From Isoetes taiwanensis (taxonomy: Eukaryota > Streptophyta > Lycopodiopsida > Isoetales > Isoetaceae), in the NCBI GenBank assembly GCA_021234155.1, contig JAJEKV010000055.1, positions 124,001 through 188,000 on the forward strand: 64,000 nt of DNA, written 5' to 3'. Under the pieces are notes generated by a model. It saw only the letters and a program-made list of their open reading frames with translations. It was not told the DNA's origin and ran no database searches. The position numbers and the translations under genes were made by a program. How positions within the stretch are numbered: position 1 is the first letter of the stretch; each line of letters starts with the position of its first letter. Below, piece after piece: positions 60,431 through 64,000 of the stretch.

Positions 60431-60783
60431 TGTTGGAATATAAATATCCGACTAAGCATAATGTGCTGAAACAAAGAAGTTGGTTCAAAGACTTAGCACA
60501 CAGTCTTTGAGAAGATCTTTGAAAAATATGAAGAAGACTTTGTCAACTTTGAGCAATCGAGCCCTAAATTAGTGCCGTAATTAATGGGCGGTGGTTAAAC
60601 GATAGACTACTATTCTTAGTCTCACTTAGGTTGTATATATTGATTGCGTTATGTACTATGCAATGCTTTCGAAGTAGAGATTGTATTTCCTATTGCTTTT
60701 CTCAATAGATTTGTTCTTGTCTTCTATTCTATCTCTTGAGTCGATCTTGCGGGTTTGTCTTTGGTTTTGCACTAGTTCTATCA
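60431..60783 (+). repeat. Copia 3 5' LTR
   Basis: Starts TGTTGGAATATAAATATCC and ends TTCTATCA directly before TGGTATCAGA, 353 bp. The boundary is inferred from the start and the adjacent primer-binding site, because the 3' LTR is outside the window. Confidence 0.75.
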
Positions 60784-60794
60784 TGGTATCAGAC
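60784..60794 (+). other. Copia 3 primer-binding site
   Basis: TGGTATCAGAC, one base off the initiator-methionine tRNA complement, directly after the LTR. Confidence 0.8.
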
Positions 60795-61111
60795 GCTTTC
60801 TTAAGGGAAAAATAGAGCAAGCTATTGGAGAAGCATCCAAATTGGATTGGCCATTGTTTCCAGAGTTCTTTGGCTGACATTTGGTGGTGGAAAATCTCAT
60901 TTGCAGCATTGGAGAATATTCTTCTTTTGGCCTGGAGGAAGTGTTTTGGGGAGAGATTCGATTTTCCGGCCAAGTTACGGTGTGAGATTCGAGTTTTCCA
61001 AGACCTTTTTGGCGACAAAATTCAAGATTCAACTTTTCTAGTGGGTGCTTTGTTTGGTGGCGAATTTGTTTTCTCAACCATCTGTTTGGCTGCTGAAAGC
61101 AGGAGAAATTC

Positions 61112-61895
61112 ATGGATCCATTCAAGTTCTCACAGAATGCAAAGCTCACTAATAATAATTACCATGCTTGGAAGAAGTTCATGGTGAATTATTTGATATT
61201 TAGTGACATGGGAGCGGTGTTTGATAAAGATTTTATCAAACACCAAGTCGGCCAGATCTTTGGCGGGATAAACCGTAAAGCTTGTGCTCTTGTCAAAATG
61301 TTATCGAAGAGACAATTGGTCATGAAATCAACCATTTTACTGAGTTTAAGGAGATGTGGTCTCATTTGGAGAAGTCTCTTGATAGCAAGGGTATGGCTAC
61401 TCAAATGCTGATCCAGAACAAAATGAGACATGCCCAATTAGGTGATTTCAAATCTGTCACGGCATACCTTACTCAGATGAAGCAATGGCGCTTGGATTAC
61501 ATGGCTGTTGGTGGAGTGCTGTCTGAAAAACAGCTGATTCAAGATATCTTGGTTGGTCTTCCTCCTTCAGTATGATATTATCTCTTGAAGATTAGGTACA
61601 AGGAGAAGATTGACATAGCCAAAGTAACCATTCTAACGCAACAAGAGGAATTGGTGCGAAGCAAAGGGATGGGAGAGTGGACCATGCTAATTTTGTGTCT
61701 ACTTCGAGGCGGAGACACCAAGAAGAAGTTTTGCTGATAGCAAAGACTCTAGGAAGTCGAGAGAAAATGTGAAGTCGAAGGTAAGAAATCCAAGGAGTTC
61801 AAGTGCTTGAATTGTGGTGAAAAGGGTCACTACGGTTCAAATTGTAAGAAGGAGAAGAAAAGCTCAAAGGATAGTGACACGAGAAGCCTGTGATC
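61112..61895 (+). pseudogene. Copia 3 gag
   Basis: It begins MDPFKFSQNAKLTNNNYHAW, the UBN2-type gag start. After a frameshift near 61290 it continues EMWSHLEKSLDSKG and LIQDILVGLPPSV to a stop at 61575. A CCHC knuckle CLNCGEKGHYGSNC is encoded at about 61805-61847. Confidence 0.9.
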
Positions 61896-61979
61896 AACTC
61901 TAAGGGAGAGACAAGTGTTTGTTGCGTGCCACTTTTGATGTCAATATCGAATCTTGCGAGCGGCTAGCACCTTCTGAAA

Positions 61980-63500
61980 GGACCGGATTTTGGACTCGGG
62001 AGCCACGGTTCATCTTCAGGAGATTCAAATATGTTTTACGAACTTGAACCTCGATCGTAGGAGGTGATGTGAAGATGGGTGATGGATATTCTCTTCCTAT
62101 CGGGAAAGGGGATTGTAGCTTTTCAATTGCATGGGCGTGATGTAGTTAGTAAAGTGAGGAATGTCATGTTTGCTCGGATTCTGATCCTAATATCATGTCT
62201 GCTGCTGAATTTGATAAGGCGAGGCCATCACATTGTTCTCCGGAAATGGCAAAGCCTATCTGGCTGGCGGGGAATCCACTTGAAGGAATTGACTTGAAAA
62301 GTGCAGTTCATGGATGGAGCTGACGCTGCAGAATGGCTTGTATGTCTTTGATGGTTCGATTCATAAAGCCTGAACATGGTCTTGTATGTCTTTGATTTGA
62401 CTGCCGAGCATCTGTGGCATGCTCGTTTTGGTCATGTTGGAGGCACCTTTGTTGTACATGCTTTGTACAAGAACAAGATGGTTCTGGTATTCCCTCTACG
62501 AAATGTGTCAAGCTTGAGTGTCTTTGCGTGCCATCTCGGGAAAGCAACCTCAACGGCCCTTTCCGGCCGGGCTCTTCATCGAGCAACTCAACCTCTTGAG
62601 GCTGCATTCTCGATTTGTGCTATATGCCCGATGTTTAGCTAGTGGAAAGAGGTATTTCTTGATACGATTGATGATTTGAAAGAGGGTACACTTGGGTGTA
62701 TACTTTGCCGCAAATCTGAGGTGCTTGGCAAGTTCAAGGCCTTCAAAAGCTAGGTTGAAAAGGGCGGGGTTAGTAATAAAAAAGTTGAGAAGTGACAATG
62801 GAGGTGAATATGTTTCTAATGCCTTTGATGAGTTTCTCATGGAAGAAGGTATTGAAAGGCAGTTAATCATTCCTTATGCTCATCCACAAAATGGTGTAGC
62901 TGAAAGGAGAAATAGATCTTTGCTTGATTTGGCAAGATCTATGATGAGTCATAAGCAACCGCCTCGAATCTTTTTTGGGGAGAGGCGAGTAGTAAAGAAA
63001 GATATTTGGCAAATAGGTCGCCTACTAAGGCAGTCAGGATATGACTCCTTATGAAGCATTTTGGAGAATGAAACCGGATGTGTCTCATTTGAGGGTGTTT
63101 GGATGCTTGGCTTATGCTTCCATACCGCCGAGAAAAGCTGAAAAAGTATGGGAAGTTGCATGATGGGGCTGTCAAAGCCATCTTTATTGGGTATCCGAAA
63201 ATCAGAAAAGGTTACAAGTTGTATGATCCTTCCAACAAAGGTTGTTATTGTAAGTCGGTTCGGTTCGTTGAAGAGTATGATGGTATATCTTCCCGTGATT
63301 CTCTGCAGTTCACAATGACGGCAGCCTTGGATGTTGGAGATCCGATAGCGGTGCCGGTAGACCTTTTCTCCCTCTCTCGTGGTTTCTCAAGTGAACTTAC
63401 ATTTGCACGAAGTAGTGGGCGGGATGATCCCAATCCCCTTCGCCCTATGGTCCATGAGCAGGTTGGTTCCTTTCACGGGGAGTCCAAAGACACATGAAGG
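61980..63500 (+). pseudogene. Copia 3 protease and integrase
   Basis: The protease motif LDSGATVHL is at about 61990. LWHARFGHVG (about 62410) marks the pre-integrase finger. RSDNGGEYVSNAFDEFL and NGVAERRNRSLLDLARSMM (62790-62945) give the second and third catalytic residues of integrase. TPYEAFW, RVFGCLAYASIP and KLHDGAVKAIFIGY follow up to 63240. Frames change repeatedly. Confidence 0.88.
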
Positions 63501-63714
63501 TGCTTGTAGCACCTCGATCCAAAGACCTCTTACAACACCTATTGTAGCACCTCGCTATACCCCCGTTGTAGAACCTAGGAGATCAAAGACGTCTCAAGGA
63601 GAAACAAATTGTTGAGAACCGGTTGCGACTGCTGTACTTTTGTTGTTGAACCTAGGAGATCAAGACGTCGATGGAGAAAAAGGGGAGAAGTCTAATGGAT
63701 CATGTAACCTTGCC

Positions 63715-64000
63715 TTAATGGCAAAGGTTCAGGATCATGTTGATCCACAAACCTTTCATGAAGCAGCTAGTGATCCGCAGTGGCAGCATGCAATGGAAGA
63801 AGAATACTCTCAATTGTTGAAGCAAGGCACATGGGAATTGGTTGAACTCCCAGTTGATAAGCACGTTATTGGCTGTAAGTGGGTGTTTAGAACCAAATTT
63901 CATGCTGATGGGACAGTGTCAAAGCACAAAGCTAGACTTGTAGCCAAGGGTTTTGCACAGAAAAAAGGCTTAGATTATGATGAAGTCTTTGCTCCCGTAG
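63715..64000 (+). pseudogene. Copia 3 reverse transcriptase start
   Basis: It reads AASDPQWQHAMEEEYSQLLK, LPVDKHVIGCKWVFRTKFHA and KARLVAKGFAQKKGLDYDEV and runs open to the window end. This is the N-terminal RVT_2 domain of Copia reverse transcriptase. Confidence 0.92.

Larger units (their letters stand above)
60431..64000 (+). mobile_element. Copia LTR retrotransposon 3 (5' part, truncated by window)
   Basis: 5' LTR, primer-binding site, gag, protease, integrase and the start of reverse transcriptase appear in order on the plus strand. Many frameshifts and short deletions make it clearly inactive. The 3' half lies beyond the window. Confidence 0.9.

Overview
The window reads as repeat-dominated chromosomal DNA of a land plant with a large genome. 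The support is a spliced amino acid permease gene with canonical GT-AG introns, Copia elements whose primer-binding site is TGGTATCAGAGC, a plant L1-type LINE, Helitrons and a tRNA-derived SINE. A fern, lycophyte or gymnosperm-like genome would fit, but the sequence does not settle the clade. There are no operons, Shine-Dalgarno sites or other prokaryotic features.

Layout. 1-2974: a Copia element on the minus strand (cut by the window edge), with its 5' LTR at 2671-2974. 2975-12217: a hAT-type DNA transposon with perfect 13-bp terminal inverted repeats and an 8-bp target duplication (GTGTATGC). It has inserted at the end of the visible Copia LTR. Inside it lies a 7.5-kb retroelement (about 3213-10680) with 387-bp flanking direct repeats, a spliced upstream ORF of unknown function and a Penelope-like reverse transcriptase without a visible endonuclease. 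It also holds a poly(A)-tailed minus-strand retroinsertion (10973-about 12003). 13818-13935: a foldback MITE.

14560-27025: a full-length plant L1 LINE on the minus strand, about 7.0 kb after subtraction, with a perfect 16-bp target duplication. Two Helitrons of one family have cut its ORF2 143 bp apart (16349-19604 and 19748-21944). Both sit exactly between A and T, and removing them restores the reading frame. The second carries about 1.95 kb of almost pure purine sequence.

27217-33976: a region bounded by inverted repeats. It contains three tandem 1.0-1.2-kb units, a degenerate GATTC minisatellite, a GCCGTAGGATC repeat field and a 32-bp-period array of 20-bp palindromes. 35092-43009: a complete Copia element with matching LTRs and a GAGCG target duplication. 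Its pol is broken by a roughly 2.4-kb insertion that begins with (AATAG)n. 44784-51504: three head-to-tail copies of one LINE family, each ending in (ATTTC)n and flanked by (CT)n tracts.

53571-55829: the only apparently intact host gene, a seven-exon amino acid permease on the minus strand. 57418-57581: a SINE with an 11-bp target duplication. 58485-59535: a second GATTC minisatellite. 60431-64000: the 5' LTR and decayed gag-pol of a third Copia element, cut by the window end. The most interesting item is the two-ORF, intron-bearing Penelope-like element at 3.2-10.7 kb.
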